A stretch of DNA of 64,000 nt. Source: Galeopsis tetrahit. Lineage: Eukaryota; Streptophyta; Magnoliopsida; Lamiales; Lamiaceae. The position numbers and the translations under genes were made by a program. Below the pieces are notes generated by a model. The model worked only from the letters and a program-made list of their open reading frames with translations. It was not told the origin of the DNA and ran no database searches. The stretch covers positions 9,672,001-9,736,000 of the forward strand of contig OY776132.1 of assembly GCA_963675135.1 (NCBI GenBank), written 5' to 3'. Positions 1-9,315 of the stretch are shown in pieces (the first letter of the stretch is position 1; each line of letters opens with the position of its first letter).

Positions 1-1108
1 ACTTAGACACCCAAAAACTAAATAAACAGTAAGCAATAGTAATTACTTAAAACCAAACAATAAAGTAAATGAAGTAAATAAGAACACAAGGTGTATAGTG
101 GTTCGGAGGCTAAACTGCTCATACGTCCACTCTTCTAATTTAATAGGATAATTCCTTAATCACTTGGAATTAACTTGTTTTTACAGTGCCAAGGTGCACT
201 CTACTCTTCCTCTTTCTCTTCTCTTAATTTCTTACAACCTTCTCTTGTTGCAATACTCTCAAACTTTCTATGAACACAAAAATACTCTCAAACTATCTCT
301 TAAGGTGAAAGTAGGGTTTTATTCTTGTACTAACTTGGTGTGATATCCTTTACAACTTAAAAACAAATGTAAAGGCTAGGATATCACTTTCTAGGCTTTG
401 GATAATAATTTATGAGCTTGCCTAGTGGGGACAAATGATAACACTCAAAAACAAAATGCTTAAAAGCTTTAATCTCTCGAGTGTTTTGAATACTTTTGAT
501 GCTAGAATGTTGATAGAATGTGTATGGCTTGTATGTCCCGTAATCTTGAAATGTTTCAAGATATGGCCTATTTATAGATAAAGCAAAACTATCCGTTGGT
601 GGAGATAACAAGCTTATCCATAAATTTAAACTTTCAAATTGTTCAAGGGCCTGCATGCAAATAGTACATGCATTCACGTCCAATTCTGAAAAATTCATTC
701 AATTCTCAAAATTTATTATGCGCAGTGATAGGTGGCGATTTATCATAGGCTATTTTGGAATAATTATGTCCTTCAAGATAACGGTCTCGTACTGTGTAAA
801 TGCCTTATCATTCATCGTCTTTGATCATAAGTGTGTCAAGTCCAAAGTATATGAATATCCAAATTCATGATACTTGACTCATTGTCCTTCAGCGTACTTG
901 CCTTCATGAATTCTTGTCATTTGTTCATAACATATCAACTTCTTGTCTTCAATGCTACTTGTCTTCATGCTCTTGTGTTTCCAGGTCATTTGTCATAGAT
1001 TTAAGAAATCTATCTAACTAAAAATTCATCGTACTTGGGTTTTAGTTAGGGTTTTGGTATCTAATCAAAATCAAATTTTCTTTATTAATAACAAACTATA
1101 TCCCAACA
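1..1108 (-). mobile_element. LTR of a retrotransposon, minus strand, left part outside window
   Basis: Read on the minus strand, the element would begin at 1108 with TGTTGGGATATAG, the TG start usual for a plant LTR. It has a TATA box near 568-577. Toward position 1 it shows the CCGAACCAC motif, followed by a T-rich stretch containing TTGTGTTCTTATTTACTTC, a composition often found in the R-U5 part of plant LTRs. The far end lies left of the window, so solo LTR and full element cannot be told apart. No gag or pol coding is visible. Short open frames inside (384-698 minus, 655-870 plus) have no recognisable content. Superfamily is not certain; Copia is a guess. Confidence 0.55.
568..577 (-). 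promoter_or_regulatory. TATA box of the minus-strand LTR
   Basis: The plus strand reads CCTATTTATAGAT, which is ATCTATAAATAGG on the minus strand. This is a good plant TATA box, about 530 bases inside the putative LTR start at 1108, where a U3 promoter is expected. Transcription would run toward position 1. Confidence 0.45.
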
Positions 1109-1595
1109 ATTTCAATTTCTAGGTAAATGTAATTTAGTTTTTTTACTCTAATTGTAATTATAAATGTATTCTTTGTTATTTTATAAATTGTAATTGTAAA
1201 TGGAATTTTAAATGAAAGTACATGTGATCCAAATTAATAATAACAAAGTGAAAAAAAAAAATCATGTGAGTAGTCCCCATACCTAAAAGTTAATTTATTA
1301 ATTAAATCCAAAATAAACTTATTTTGTCTATATCTAAATTAAAGAAAAATTAAATTAATTAACAAATAATTCACACATTGTCACCAAATGTAGTGGAAAT
1401 TAATTAATAGGTAGATTAGAGAGAGAAGAATATAAACATGTGGTATCATAAATGAATTTAGTCAACTGATGTATATTGGTTGCTTGCACGTTATATATGC
1501 GCGCAGTGTTTGAAGATCGAATAACGTATATTGAGATGTGTGCGTAAAAATATAAAAATGAATTTTATAATTAATATAAAAAATATATGTGTGGT
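1109..1595. other. AT-rich intergenic stretch, nothing recognised
   Basis: This stretch lies between the LTR end and a 13-base G run at 1596-1608. It is strongly AT-rich with no open frame of recognisable content, no RNA gene and no clear repeat. Confidence 0.5.
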
Positions 1596-1608
1596 GGGGG
1601 GGGGGGGG

Positions 1609-1796
1609 TAGAAACCAATTTAACTTTTTATATTTTTTGAATGGCCTCAAAAAAATTAAATTTATCTTTTTTTTTTTTTTTTTTGTAAAGTTGTGTTTTG
1701 ATTATAAAAAGTTAAATGTATCATTTCGTAATTTGTTTTGTTTTGGTCCAAAAAAGTTAAATGTAACTGAAAAAAAATGGGACTAAATTGATATAC
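1609..1796. repeat. Fragment of the GTCCAAAAAAGTTAAATGT foldback family
   Basis: It contains two copies of an AAAAAGTTAAATGTA motif and ends in GGGACTAAATTGAT. These elements are also found in the fuller foldback at about 5967-6325 and, as a half copy, in every unit of the large array. It includes an 18-base T run (1667-1684), and the 13-base G run (1596-1608) sits at its left edge. It lies directly upstream of the peroxidase promoter. Confidence 0.45.
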
Positions 1797-1867
1797 ATGT
1801 GGAATACTAATAAACAACTTTCGGAAGATCAAATCGCGTGCAATGTTTGGAAGTTTCAGGTACCACC

Positions 1868-1875
1868 TATAAATA
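1868..1875 (+). promoter_or_regulatory. TATA box upstream of the peroxidase exon
   Basis: TATAAATA lies 81 bases before the chosen peroxidase start at 1956. It is followed by a C/T-rich leader, as in ordinary plant genes. It indicates that the peroxidase remnant descends from a DNA-level gene copy with its own promoter and not from a processed transcript. Confidence 0.55.
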
Positions 1876-1955
1876 TCCCTACATTCCCCGGCCTTTCTCT
1901 ATTCTCCACACCAACATTATTACTAGCAATCCTAGCTATCTATATTATATCTGTA

Positions 1956-2198
1956 ATGTGGCCTTTTTTTACTCGAGTTGTTGTACCGTTGCTAGTCGTG
2001 TTGGCTAGCTTAGCGACCTTGTCACATGGGCAAGGGCGCACGAGGCCAGGATTCTACTTTCCCACGTGCCATCATGCCGAGTCCATTGTACAATCAACTG
2101 TTAGGTTGTATTTCGACAGGGACCCTACAATCGCCGCCGGTTTACTTAAACTGCATTTCCGTGACTGCTTCGTCCAGGGCTGCGACGCCTCCATTTAA
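1956..2198 (+). pseudogene. Class III secretory peroxidase, N-terminal exon only, decayed
   Basis: The frame from ATG 1956 begins with a signal peptide (MWPFF, then VVVPLLVVLASLA, ending near HGQG). A mature start follows with GFYFPTC, HAESIV and DPTIAAGLLKLHF, then RDCFVQGCDASI and a stop. This is the usual order of a plant class III peroxidase (EC 1.11.1.7, secreted, haem-dependent) up to the first Ca/disulfide region. Two catalytic positions are changed. In the family motif LLRxHFHDCFV, the Arg is Lys (LLK) and the distal His is Arg (HFRDC). The reading ends about 80 residues in, without the proximal His, the rest of the haem pocket or a convincing downstream exon. A 5' extension of the frame to 1788 exists, but the TATA box at 1868 makes 1956 the better start. 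Confidence 0.8.
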
Positions 2199-2950
2199 TT
2201 CAATTTATTTTGGTAATTTCGATTTTGATTTATTTCGACGGTTACAAACAGGAAAATTCGAGGCAAAATTAGCTTGTCCGTCCGCTACCAAATCGGTGCG
2301 ACATTCGTGCAATATTTACAAGCTATATTTTCCAATATAAGATAAAAACCACTTTGTTTTTTCCTACTCAAATTTTGGTTACAACAATTGTTTGAAAAAT
2401 CATTTCGCATTCATTCCAACTCCAAAATGGGCGAATGAGATATCGAGTCGAAGCACATTTTCCAACACTTACTCCTACATATCCATTATTGCATATGAGA
2501 AATAACAATTGGCGTGCATCAGACTCGCGCCTCTATTCTGAAAAAGTAATAGGTGTGCCATTAACTCACAACTTTCTTTACTTTAGAAACGAAACCAAAA
2601 ATCACTACATATGTGAGAGACCATTTAAAAAATGCCATATTTTAATGAATTAGCCTTAATTAATGATATTTTCTAGAAAAGGATGATCCAGATTTCCAAG
2701 TTCAAGAGTTCCCCGATGCATCTAGAGGGACTACGATACGTGGATTGTGGAGTTGAATTCACCGTTGTTGATCGATAGCTCAAGACGGTATACTGACGTT
2801 ACTCCAATCAATGCAGAGCAAATGGCAAAACGCAAAACAAAATGTTGAGTTTAATGGAAATATTTGCCAGTTTGTTAATCAATGGAAGTCTTCCAAATCT
2901 AAAAAAAAGTATGTCTCTAACCTTAAATAAAGTAGATAAAATCGAGAAAA
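2199..2950. other. No gene recognised after the peroxidase exon
   Basis: I find no second peroxidase exon here. The weak frame at 2435-2653 has no known content. At about 2684-2890 a GC-richer piece reads in short open runs that I do not recognise. From about 2855 the sequence starts to match 7690-7830 (GAGTTTAATGGAAA, then ACCTTAAATAAA and TAGATAAAATC), so it belongs to the locus-specific duplicated family. Confidence 0.45.
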
Positions 2951-3010
2951 TATGTGACTCGTGGGAATAAGGAGCAATGTCATTACATGCACAATGAATA
3001 ATTTAATTTC
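2951..3010 (+). repeat. Locus motif, copy 1 of the left flank
   Basis: This is the recurring GTGACTCGTGCGAATAAGG-type motif, here with GTGGG. It continues into GAGCAATGTCATTACATGC and a tail AATAATTTAATTTC. It is interrupted exactly at its end by the 3011-4249 element and resumes at 4255. Other diverged copies lie at about 4476, 7746, 8518, 9106, 9886, 10615 and 10720, and three occur in each array unit. Confidence 0.75.
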
Positions 3011-4249
3011 GGGTATAATGCAAATATGGTCCCAAGAGAATTTCTACTCACGAAAATGGTCCCATTTTGAGCAAAAATGGTCCCGCGAGATTTTTCTGTC
3101 AAAGACTAACGAAATTGTGAGCGTGAGGCACACACGCCGTTAAGATAAAATTGGGAAAATGCAGATTTAGTCCCAAGAGATCTGGAAAATGCAGATTTGG
3201 TCCCAAGAGATTCGTGCTCACGAAAATGGTCCCATTTTGTACAAAAAAGGTCCCATGAGATTTTACCTTCTAAAACAAAATCTTCAAATGCTTTGTTTCA
3301 ATCAAATGCTCCAAAATCACCTCTAATTCTAAAAAAGCCCTAAAAGTTCTCCCCCAAATAAAACCACACGAATCCAACTTGAAAATTAAGAAAATATTGA
3401 AGCTGGAACACTCATTAAGCATTCCCAAATCGCAAACCCTCACTTAAATTCCTCAAATCGAAGCACACAAATCACATTCACTGAAATTTCACATCAATTA
3501 TGTTTTCCTCAGTTGGGGCTGATGGTGTGTGCCGGTGATAACCATGAGTTCGAGGTATGTTATTGCTTGAATCGAATTTTTCAATTTTGAGATATATTCT
3601 AATTTTTTTTAAACCAAATCTAGCGATTTGATTTTGAAAGGACAATTATTTTGTTTGAGAGTGCTTAATATGTAAAATAATTTTTTGGAAGATTGAGTTC
3701 CGATTTTCTGTCAATGATGAGGACAAGAGCAAGGTTAATGATAGATATACATATACATTTTTTTAGTCTTTAGTTTAAAAGTTTGATGGAATTAATTTGT
3801 AATTTTTAATTTGAATTCTTCAAAATTTATGTTATAAAAACTATTGGATATTTTTAAAAAATCTATTTGATAAATTTTATGATTTTATAAATAAAAAAAT
3901 AATATTTTCAAATTTTAATTATTTTAATTCTTTAATTTGACAGATTTTACATAAAATTTTAATTTATTTGAAATTTTTAATTTTTCTTAATTTTTAAATT
4001 TGATATAAATTATTATCTATATATTTTTTCAAATTTACACAAATTATTATTTGATTTGAAAAAAATCTGCAATGTGTCATTCTTTTATCATTTTTTTTGT
4101 TTTGGGACCATTTTTGAAATATTACTTAACGGGTTTCCGTTAAGTATTTAACGGTTGGGACCATTTTTGCAAAAAATGGGACCAAAAAAGAACGTGAGAC
4201 CAAAATTGTTTTTGGAAAAATCTCTTGGGACCAAACTTGCATTTTACCC
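3011..4249. mobile_element. 1,239-bp terminal-inverted-repeat element in a 5-bp target duplication
   Basis: The left end reads GGGTATAATGCAAATATGG then TCCCAAGAGA. The right end, reverse-complemented, reads GGGTAAAATGCAAGTTTGG then TCCCAAGAGA, so the inverted repeats match over about 35 bases. ATTTC flanks both ends (3006-3010 and 4250-4254). Removing the element and one ATTTC restores a sequence that matches the undisturbed relative at about 7790-7830. Subterminal GGTCCC motifs are repeated, and a second copy of the end occurs at about 3151-3275. A short start at 3500 reads MFSSVGADGVCR then stop; it could be a decayed gene fragment, possibly of a GRF zinc-finger type, but this is weak. I see no transposase. 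The superfamily is not assigned because a 5-bp duplication with these ends fits no standard class cleanly. Confidence 0.75.
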
Positions 4250-4254
4250 ATTTC

Positions 4255-4605
4255 GAATAAAATGAAAGTTATTATAATAAATATATTATAAGAACTCCAT
4301 TTCATAAGTCTTCTTAAACTTTTTCGGCCATTTAAAATACCTTCTTCTACCATCACGTATATATGCTACATGGAATTTCCGGCATTAATTTATTGGTAAC
4401 TCTTCCGGCCAAAATTTGATTCTTTCGGTAAAATATATCCTAATTGATAAAAAAAATTAGACTAAAACAAGAAACTACGTGACTTGTGCGAATAAGGAGC
4501 GATGCCATTACTCACATAATAAATAATTCAGTTTCTCTAATAAATTGATTGATATGCAATATTTAGTACATTAAAACATTGAAATAAAATATTTAATTTT
4601 GAAGT
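4255..4605. other. Diverged locus sequence between two mobile elements
   Basis: It resumes the interrupted locus motif (AATAAAATGAAAGTTATTA). It then has AGAACTCCATTTCATAAG with CTTCTTAAAC, which recurs in diverged form near 9745-9775, and a second locus motif at about 4476-4540. There is no gene. The open minus-strand frame at 4126-4356 crosses the element boundary and is chance. Confidence 0.5.
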
Positions 4606-4793
4606 TGATGGAGATACGGCCCCCTTAGCATTCTTTTTGACAAGTTGACCAAATCAAGAAGAAGAATCGTGGCAAGATTAGCTAATTGAAGAATTAACGA
4701 GTGTTTCCTTTTCTATTTTAGTTTTACCAATAATACATGTCTTAAATTTAGTACAATTACGAGATGATCAATTATTGATTCAATCCACCTTAT

Positions 4794-4800
4794 TATAAAA
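4794..4800 (+). promoter_or_regulatory. TATA box in the 5' LTR
   Basis: TATAAAA lies about 190 bases into the 5' LTR and is repeated in the 3' LTR near 5653-5660. It is the expected U3 promoter position, giving a transcript start near 4825. Confidence 0.5.
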
Positions 4801-5002
4801 GGATGGAGAATAAAGTTGTAATGGAGAAGAAGTTTTTGAATTATAAAGAATAAAGAACAGAGTTCTTTTGAATTGCATTTACGATATTCTTTTTAAATCA
4901 ACGTATTTGAATTCATGTCACTTTTTCGGGTATTCTTAGAATCAACGAACTAGTGTGTGTTTTTCGTATTGTCATTTTTATACGCTTCCGCAGCCTACAT
5001 CA

Positions 5003-5020
5003 GTTGGTATTCAAAGATCA
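5003..5020 (+). promoter_or_regulatory. Primer binding site, tRNA-Met type, degenerate
   Basis: TTGGTATTCAAAGATCA directly follows the LTR end CA at 5001-5002. The usual plant form is TGGTATCAGAGC, so this one carries an extra T and substitutions. It fixes the 5' LTR boundary. Confidence 0.55.
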
Positions 5021-5033
5021 GGTACGATTCTTG

Positions 5034-5501
5034 ATGATGATTCCAATTATCGATTCATATTTTGATGAAAATTGTGGTTATAATGGACCACCATATTTCG
5101 ATGATTATTATGATGAAGAATGTGATTGTGATGAACTACCAATTTTCGATAATTTTGTCGATATTTTGGTTGATAATGTTGACGATGGCTATAGTGGCCC
5201 TCCAATTTTTTACGAGGAGAATGACAGTATTTTTATAATTGATGATGTTCATCCCAATATCATTGACTCAATGATGGAGGTTGAACAAATTTATTTTGTT
5301 TGTTTTTCGGATAATGATGGAAATCGAATTGTTTTGCTATTGGAATATCTTGTTATTATTTTGTGGCCAAAAGAGTACAAAGATGTTCTAGCTCGTCTTC
5401 ATACCTTTACAATGAGGATGAAGCTAGCCGCGATTCGAGGACGAATCGTTTTCAACCGGGTGAGAATGATGGAGATACGACCCCCTTCGCCTTCTTTTTG
5501 A
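5034..5501 (+). pseudogene. Acidic internal remnant of a gypsy-like polyprotein
   Basis: The open frame continues from inside the 5' LTR (first Met at 4953) and runs 34 bases into the 3' LTR. Taking Met at 5034, the product is about 155 residues. It has an Asp/Glu/Tyr-rich half with repeated GPP-YF/IF units (NGPPYFDDYYDE, SGPPIFYEEND) and a tail RGRIVFNRVRMMEI near the polypurine site. Acidic spacers of this kind occur in plant Ty3/gypsy polyproteins. No protease, polymerase or integrase motif is present. It is most likely a leftover and not a functional protein. Confidence 0.4.
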
Positions 5502-5799
5502 CAAGTTGACCAAATCAAGAAGAAGAATCGTGGCAAGATTAGCTAATTGAAGAATTAACGAGTGTTTCCTTTTCTGCTTTAGTTTTACCAATAATACATG
5601 TCTTAAATTTAGTACAATTACGAGATGATCAATTATTGATTCAATCCACCTTATTATAAAAGGATGGAGAATAAAGTTGTAATGGAGAAGAAGTTTTTTT
5701 TCATATGAATAATATTCTTTAAATATGTATTTTTTTCATTTCTTTTTATCAAAATTTAGGATCTTTTTTTAAAAAAAAAAATCCTATTTTTTTCTTTAA

Positions 5800-5938
5800 C
5801 GCTAAGGATGACTAACGGTTGCCTATTTTTGGGACCAAATGTGTCAAGTTTTTTCCCTTCGGGACCAAAATTCAGAATGTTGGGACCAAAACATGAGTGC
5901 GCATGGATAGTGGGACCAAAAGTACATTTTTCTCAAAT
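5800..5938. mobile_element. Terminus of an element related to 3011-4249
   Basis: Four GGGACCAAA motifs (5831, 5861, 5882, 5912) precede the end GTACATTTTTCTC, with a TAACGGTTG upstream. This mirrors the right end of the 3011-4249 element. No partner left end was found, so it is a fragment. Confidence 0.45.
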
Positions 5939-5966
5939 TAATGGCAAAATACAATGAATAGGATAT

Positions 5967-6325
5967 AAGTTAATTTAGTCTCATAACTTTCAACATTTTC
6001 TGAAATGATCCAAAAAAAAAAAAGTTAAATGTACCAATTTTGTCCCATTTTTTTTTTCAATTTGTTCGGTTTTGGTCCAAAAAAAGTTAAATGTATCAAT
6101 TTAGTCCAATTTTTTTGCAATTGCATTTAACATTTTTGGGACCAAAAAAAAAAAACAAATTGCAAAAAAAAAAAAGAGACTAAATTGATACGTTTAACTT
6201 TTTTTTGGGAGCAAAACAAAACTAATTGCAAAAAAAATGGGACTAAATTAGTACACTTAACTTTTTTGGGACCATTTTAGAAAAGGTATAAAGTTATTAG
6301 ACTAAATTGATTTCTATTTCGATTG
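5967..6325. mobile_element. Foldback (inverted-repeat) element, about 360 bp
   Basis: The left arm carries TTAGTCTCATAACTTTCA, then AAAAAGTTAAATGTACC and TTTTGGTCC. The right arm, reverse-complemented, carries TTAGTCTAATAACTTTATA, AAAAAAGTTAAGTGTAC and the same following blocks, centred near 6130-6145. The arms are about 150 bases and diverged. Each unit of the large array contains the right-hand half (GGGATTAAATTATACATTTA to GGGACTAAATTGACTTC), and 1609-1796 is another piece. Confidence 0.6.
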
Positions 6326-6737
6326 TATAGTAAATGAATAAGCACAATATGTTTCTTTTGAATTGGGAAGTCAATAGAGTGGATAATTTGATTAGATATT
6401 TATGCTTATATTTAAGAGATTTGTTTTGATTTTGTTATATTTAGTATTTATATGTTTCTTATTCTCCAACTCTATTTATCACGTGCATAAAATAATGTGC
6501 GAAAATTAGAATAAATTTTAAATATTTTTAATTGAAAAATATGTATCAAATAAAATTAATATATTTATTAAAATTAGGTATGATAAAATCTTGAAATTTA
6601 AATATATTTTATTAAAATCTTAAATAATTGAAAATTGAAAGGACCAAAATCAAAATGTCAAAATTGTCGGGACCAAATTAAAAAATAAATCATGTTATTG
6701 GACTAGAAAAATTTAATCGCTAAATTTAAATTCGAAA
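6326..6737. other. AT-rich locus-derived sequence without a gene
   Basis: AATGAATAAGCACAATATG and GAATTGGGAAGTCAATAGAG near 6331-6380 match 7620-7680 and 10090-10135, so this is another decayed copy of the locus family. The rest is AT-rich with no recognised content. Confidence 0.45.
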
Positions 6738-6754
6738 AGTGGCTAGAGTTTAGA

Positions 6755-6944
6755 AAAGCATAATCCACGTGCATTCAACCATAGTCGTTGAAAACCAATT
6801 ATCCGATTATTTAATCTTAATCGTACATTAAATCGGAAAATTAATGTGCTGAGTGTAGAAAAAAACACAATCCATGTTCCTTCAAACGTAATCGTTGATA
6901 ACCAATCTTATATTCTAATCTCAACCGTACATAAAATCTTAAAA
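6755..6944 (+). repeat. Direct duplication, two copies about 107 bases apart
   Basis: The first copy (about 6755-6840) has ATAATCCACGTGCATTCAAC, GTCGTTGA and CGTACATTAAATC. The second (about 6862-6944) has ACAATCCATGTTCCTTCAAA, ATCGTTGA and CGTACATAAAATC. The copies are clearly related but diverged. Confidence 0.65.
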
Positions 6945-6949
6945 CAATT

Positions 6950-7068
6950 TCCATTGTAGAGCGCAAAACTCTGGGTTTAAACTGGACCCCCACAAGTGGG
7001 CGGTGGGATTGGTCCCCCGTGATTAGTCGGTCTCTTAGACTGGATACCCGAGACTTCAAAAAAAAAAA
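6950..7068 (+). mobile_element. SINE-like 3' part with A tail
   Basis: The GC-richer body has CCCCCACAAGTGGGCGGTGG, CCCCCGTGATTAGTCGGTC and GACTGGATACCCGAGAC, and ends in a run of 13 A. This layout is that of plant tRNA-derived SINE tails. CTCTGGGTTTAAACTGGAC may be a damaged pol III B box. The 5' part with the A box is not clear, so the copy looks truncated. Confidence 0.45.
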
Positions 7069-7745
7069 AATTAGGGAAATGTAGTCTCTTTTCGAATCTT
7101 TCCTCTCATTTCTCTCTTCTTGCCTTGTGTGTGTTTGTTTGTGGGTCTCTATCTATATCCTTGTGTTTGTAGAGGTATCAAAGAGAATGGTGGAGGGGTA
7201 TATCTAGCGTTGATAACTTCCTTGTAGGTTTTGTAATCGAAGTTCGAACCGATGAGGAAGGTTTCATATTCTTCAACTTCGCTGCTACAGTGATTCCACC
7301 ACCACCCTCTTCAAAATCCCTCAAAAATCGAAACCTAATCTCCAGTTCAATATTATTTCAAGAAATCGCAAAAACCAAATATTGCAAGAATACACAAAGC
7401 AAAAAAGTTTTTCTTTTCTTTTTGGGCAAGAGCCGCACGTTTCTTGTACACTTTTTGGGTGCAATTTCCATCCAATTTGGGTGCAATTTTTTGGGGGTGG
7501 AATTAAAGTTCGTTTTCTTGTGTGTTTTTGGGTGAGAGTTTATTTAATCCGATGTTAATAAACCTCATAGTAACTGCAGAATTGAAGGCAAAATACAATG
7601 AATCGTTACAATCCATAGTCAATGATTAAGCACAATACATTTTTTTTTAATTGGATTCTTAAGGATTGGGAAGTCATTAGAGAGGATAATTTGAGTTTAA
7701 TGGAAACATAACCTTAAATAAATTAATTAGATAAAATCAAGAAAA
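7069..7745. other. No gene; contains a CCACCACCACCCTCTTC motif repeated later
   Basis: CTGCTACAGTGATTCCACC to TCAAAATCCCTC (7281-7322) recurs in altered form at about 8715-8766. CTCCGCTAC-type pieces also recur near 9838 and 10012. The 7290-7535 open frame has no recognisable product. The end (about 7690-7745) matches 2855-2950. I read it as older locus sequence. Confidence 0.45.
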
Positions 7746-7830
7746 TATGTGTCTCGTGCGAATAAGGAGCAATGTCACTACACGCACAATGAATAATTTA
7801 ATTTCTAATAATATGAAAGTTATTATCTAT
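7746..7830 (+). repeat. Locus motif, uninterrupted copy (empty site of the 3011-4249 element)
   Basis: The motif here runs without a break through AATAATTTAATTTCTAATAA into TATGAAAGTTATTATC. It provides the unoccupied version of the site invaded at 3011-4249. Confidence 0.75.
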
Positions 7831-8517
7831 CTATTATTATGTGTAAAACATTTTGACAATCAGCGATCAACCAGATTTTAACACCCTCTACTATCCTGAT
7901 ATTTCAATTTTTCGTATTAATTTATCCGTGCGCGTTGTTATTAGATTTCACAGATGCAATTTTCAGTAATGATTCCAGATCAAACACTTTCAAGTTTCTA
8001 AATCACTTGAAAACAACCAAAAATCACAATATTTCTTGAAACAAACATACAAACCATGCAAATATTTTAATGTAAGATCACAAAATCGTTTATTTAATGA
8101 CGAGGAGAAACAAGATGAATCGCAACTTCGAAATCAAGAAGCAAGAAGCTCAATAATTTTAATGTTTCGATTACATCTTCCTCGTGAATCACAACTTCGA
8201 AATCACGAGTTTTGTTCTTTCCCCGTTACTAATTCCTAGTGATTTACGACGAGCCAAGGGACAAGGTCAATACTATTCTCTGCGTCCTGTTAAGACCATC
8301 ATTTAGATAAATTTTTCCCATTATGTATGCTAAAATATTTGAATTTTTCGGCAAAAAGAACCAAAATTGAAACAAAAGGACTGTAATTGGATTCAGACAC
8401 AGAAACATGAAGATTTACGAAGTTAACTACATGTTTTAACTCATGCAAATTCAATCATGAGGATAATCTGATCATTCCAAATGTAGCAAATCTTAAATTC
8501 ATTAGACTAAATCAAGG
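7831..8517. other. No gene; holds relatives of the array tail and spacer
   Basis: The open frame at 8036-8239 has no known content. At about 8360-8400, ACCAAAATTGAAACAAAAGG and CTGTAATTGGATTCAGACA match the non-AGO tail that follows the AGO breakpoint in every array unit. At about 8455-8485, ATAATCTGATCATTCCAAAT matches the array spacer. This shows that the tail and spacer are native to the locus and were not brought in with the AGO piece. Confidence 0.55.
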
Positions 8518-9230
8518 ATATGCGATGGCATTACTTGCACAATGAATAATTCAATTTCTTGTAATTTGAAATTTATTAATCTATTGATTACTATGCAATA
8601 TTTAGTACGAAGGGAAAGGTCTGAATGAAGGTAGTCCATTTTTGTTATGTCAGCCTCACGTACTGTTTTTATCTTAATTTCCCTAGTCGAACATCAATCC
8701 TGTTATACTCGCTTCACTGCTACCGTGATTATAATTTCCACCACCACCCTCTTCAAAATCCATCAAAAAGAGGAGTAGAAAAAAATCACACAAACAACGG
8801 TTGAAATCAATTCATTTATATTAATTCCCTCATAAAAAGTTATGGAAAATGTTGGATCGGAGAATTATGTTGGAAGGTGGAAGTAATGTATGAAAGTGAC
8901 TTGGCTATATTTCGGGCTAATATTTTCGTCATGGGGGGATAATATTATACATATTATGACCGGAAAATATACTATAGCAGTGCACGGATATGTCTTCTTG
9001 GATGCTTCATGCATGATTATACACAATCAAGAGGGTAATCTAATCATTTCAGTTTTAAAAAAAATGTATCATCCTTGAATACATCATAATATATAAATCA
9101 AGAAAAATGTGACTCGTGCGAGTTAGGAGCATACAGGTTGTTTACTGCAGTTTTAAACTCCTCCATTGTAGCGGGACGCCGAGATTATCTCGTTGAAGTC
9201 ACCGAGACACATGCAACACTTTCCTCTGTA
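8518..9230. other. Decayed locus copies, no gene
   Basis: It contains a partial locus motif at about 8518-8590 (CGATGGCATTACTTGCACAA), a second partial at 9106-9132, and TCCTGTTATACTCGCTTCAC (about 8698). The last piece recurs near 9822 and 9999. GAGGGTAATCTAATCATTTC near 9030 again resembles the array spacer. The open frame at 8890-9078 is not a recognisable protein. Confidence 0.45.
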
Positions 9231-9315
9231 TATTAATGAAGAAGGAAAGAAGGGCAACTGTCAGCTGGGGGAATTAAATTGCCATATTGTGGTCTATTGG
9301 TGAGGGGGTTCGAAA

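Larger units (their letters stand above)
4606..5697 (+). mobile_element. Non-autonomous LTR retrotransposon with deleted interior and truncated 3' LTR
   Basis: Two near-identical direct repeats begin TGATGGAGATACG at 4606 and 5467. The 5' LTR (about 4606-5002) ends in CTACATCA. It is followed by GTTGGTATTCAAAGATCA, a degenerate match to the initiator-Met tRNA binding site usual in plant LTR elements. Only about 460 bases separate the LTRs. Before the 3' LTR the sequence GAGGACGAATCGTTTTCAAC plus CGGGTGAGAA resembles the polyprotein end and polypurine region of plant Ty3/gypsy elements. The 3' LTR matches the 5' one for about 230 bases and then stops near 5697, having lost the last 165 or so. 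It carries no gag, RT, RNase H or integrase, so any movement needed helper proteins. Confidence 0.75.

Noticed and set aside
384..870. Two overlapping small frames near the left edge
   Set aside because: Both lie inside the minus-strand LTR and show no known protein content.
1596..1684. 13-base G run and 18-base T run as possible functional signals
   Set aside because: Single homopolymers at a transposon fragment edge are ordinary slippage products and may also be sequencing errors in length.
7290..7535. Frame starting MIPPPPSSKS, tempting as an AGO4 proline-rich N terminus
   Set aside because: Only the proline run is suggestive. The rest does not continue as an Argonaute, and the same CCACCACCACC stretch recurs at 8737 in sequence without an open frame.
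8036..8239. 67-codon frame with a repeated SQLRN segment
   Set aside because: The repeat is a short direct DNA repeat (8116 and 8187), and nothing else supports a gene.
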